Assembly (NCBI GenBank): GCA_003650585.1
Contig: QMQS01000064.1
Coordinates: 1-5,720 of the forward strand
Reading direction: 5' to 3'
From: Candidatus Woesearchaeota archaeon
GTDB taxonomy: Archaea; Nanobdellota; Nanobdellia; Woesearchaeales; B29-G15
DNA: 5,720 bases
Positions 5,695 through 5,720 of this stretch are shown one piece after another; the first letter of the stretch is position 1, and each line of letters begins with the position of its first letter. The notes under the pieces were generated by a model. The model saw only the letters and a program-made list of their open reading frames with translations, made no database searches and was not told the origin of the DNA. Made by a program: the position numbers and the translations under genes.

Positions 5695-5705
5695 ATATAT
5701 TTTTG
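5691..5705 (-). promoter_or_regulatory. BRE and TATA box of the lrp-type gene
   Basis: On the minus strand ATATATAAAT (5700-5691) is a strong TATA box preceded by an A-rich stretch (CAAAA) that fits a BRE. The centre is 26-27 bp before the ATG at 5669, so initiation should fall on or next to the start codon. Confidence 0.75.
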
Positions 5706-5718
5706 TTACAGTTTGTAA
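5706..5718. promoter_or_regulatory. Candidate 13-bp Lrp-type operator
   Basis: TTACA-GTT-TGTAA is a perfect palindrome with 5-bp arms and a 3-bp centre. It sits immediately upstream of the BRE/TATA of the lrp-type gene (about -36 to -48 from the predicted start). Length, symmetry and position resemble known archaeal Lrp-family sites; a site upstream of the BRE, as for Methanocaldococcus Ptr2, would suit activation. Confidence 0.4.
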
Positions 5719-5720
5719 TC

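Noticed and set aside
1..5720. Mobile element, CRISPR, toxin-antitoxin or defence system
   Set aside because: No transposase, terminal repeats, spaced direct repeats or small paired genes were found; the genes are ordinary chromosomal ones.

Overview
This is almost certainly archaeal chromosomal DNA. The KEOPS subunit Kae1 is of the archaeal/eukaryotic type. Nearly every gene start has a TATA box centred about 25-28 bp upstream, so the start codon falls at or within a few bases of the expected transcription start (leaderless mRNA). There is no convincing Shine-Dalgarno site. An Lrp/AsnC regulator, a TctA-family permease without TctB/TctC partners, and a membrane-anchored OB-fold protein also fit an archaeon. 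I cannot name the lineage from this window; the atypical Kae1 N-terminal motif hints at a poorly sampled group.

Layout, left to right. (1) 1-1002 (+): the C-terminal three quarters of an MgtE magnesium channel/transporter, cut by the window edge. (2) 1043-1996 (+): complete stand-alone kae1, the catalytic subunit for tRNA t6A synthesis, not fused to Bud32. (3) 2083-2424 (+), or 2020-2424 with the longer start: a small protein with one membrane anchor and an OB-fold-like domain, function unknown. (4) 2472-3023 (+): family I inorganic pyrophosphatase with the active site intact. (5) 3016-3897 (-): a FemAB-like/GNAT-fold acyltransferase, tail-to-tail with the pyrophosphatase and overlapping it by 8 bp. 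(6) A roughly 100-bp divergent promoter region. (7) 3999-5210 (+): a TctA-family membrane protein. (8) 5247-5669 (-): an Lrp/AsnC regulator, convergent with the TctA gene, with palindromes around its promoter and a stem-loop at its stop codon.

The genes look individually promoted rather than joined in one operon. A loose theme is possible on the left: MgtE supplies Mg2+, pyrophosphatase needs Mg2+ and removes PPi, and the Sua5/TsaC step that feeds Kae1 releases PPi. This is inference from known biochemistry, and the order could equally be chance. No tRNA, rRNA, CRISPR, insertion sequence or phage feature was seen, and no gene-free stretch exceeds about 100 bp. I do not see a clearly new multi-gene system. 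The most notable points are the window-wide leaderless promoter pattern, the altered Kae1 motif, the lrp operator candidates, and two proteins of unknown role (OB-fold anchor and FemAB-like).
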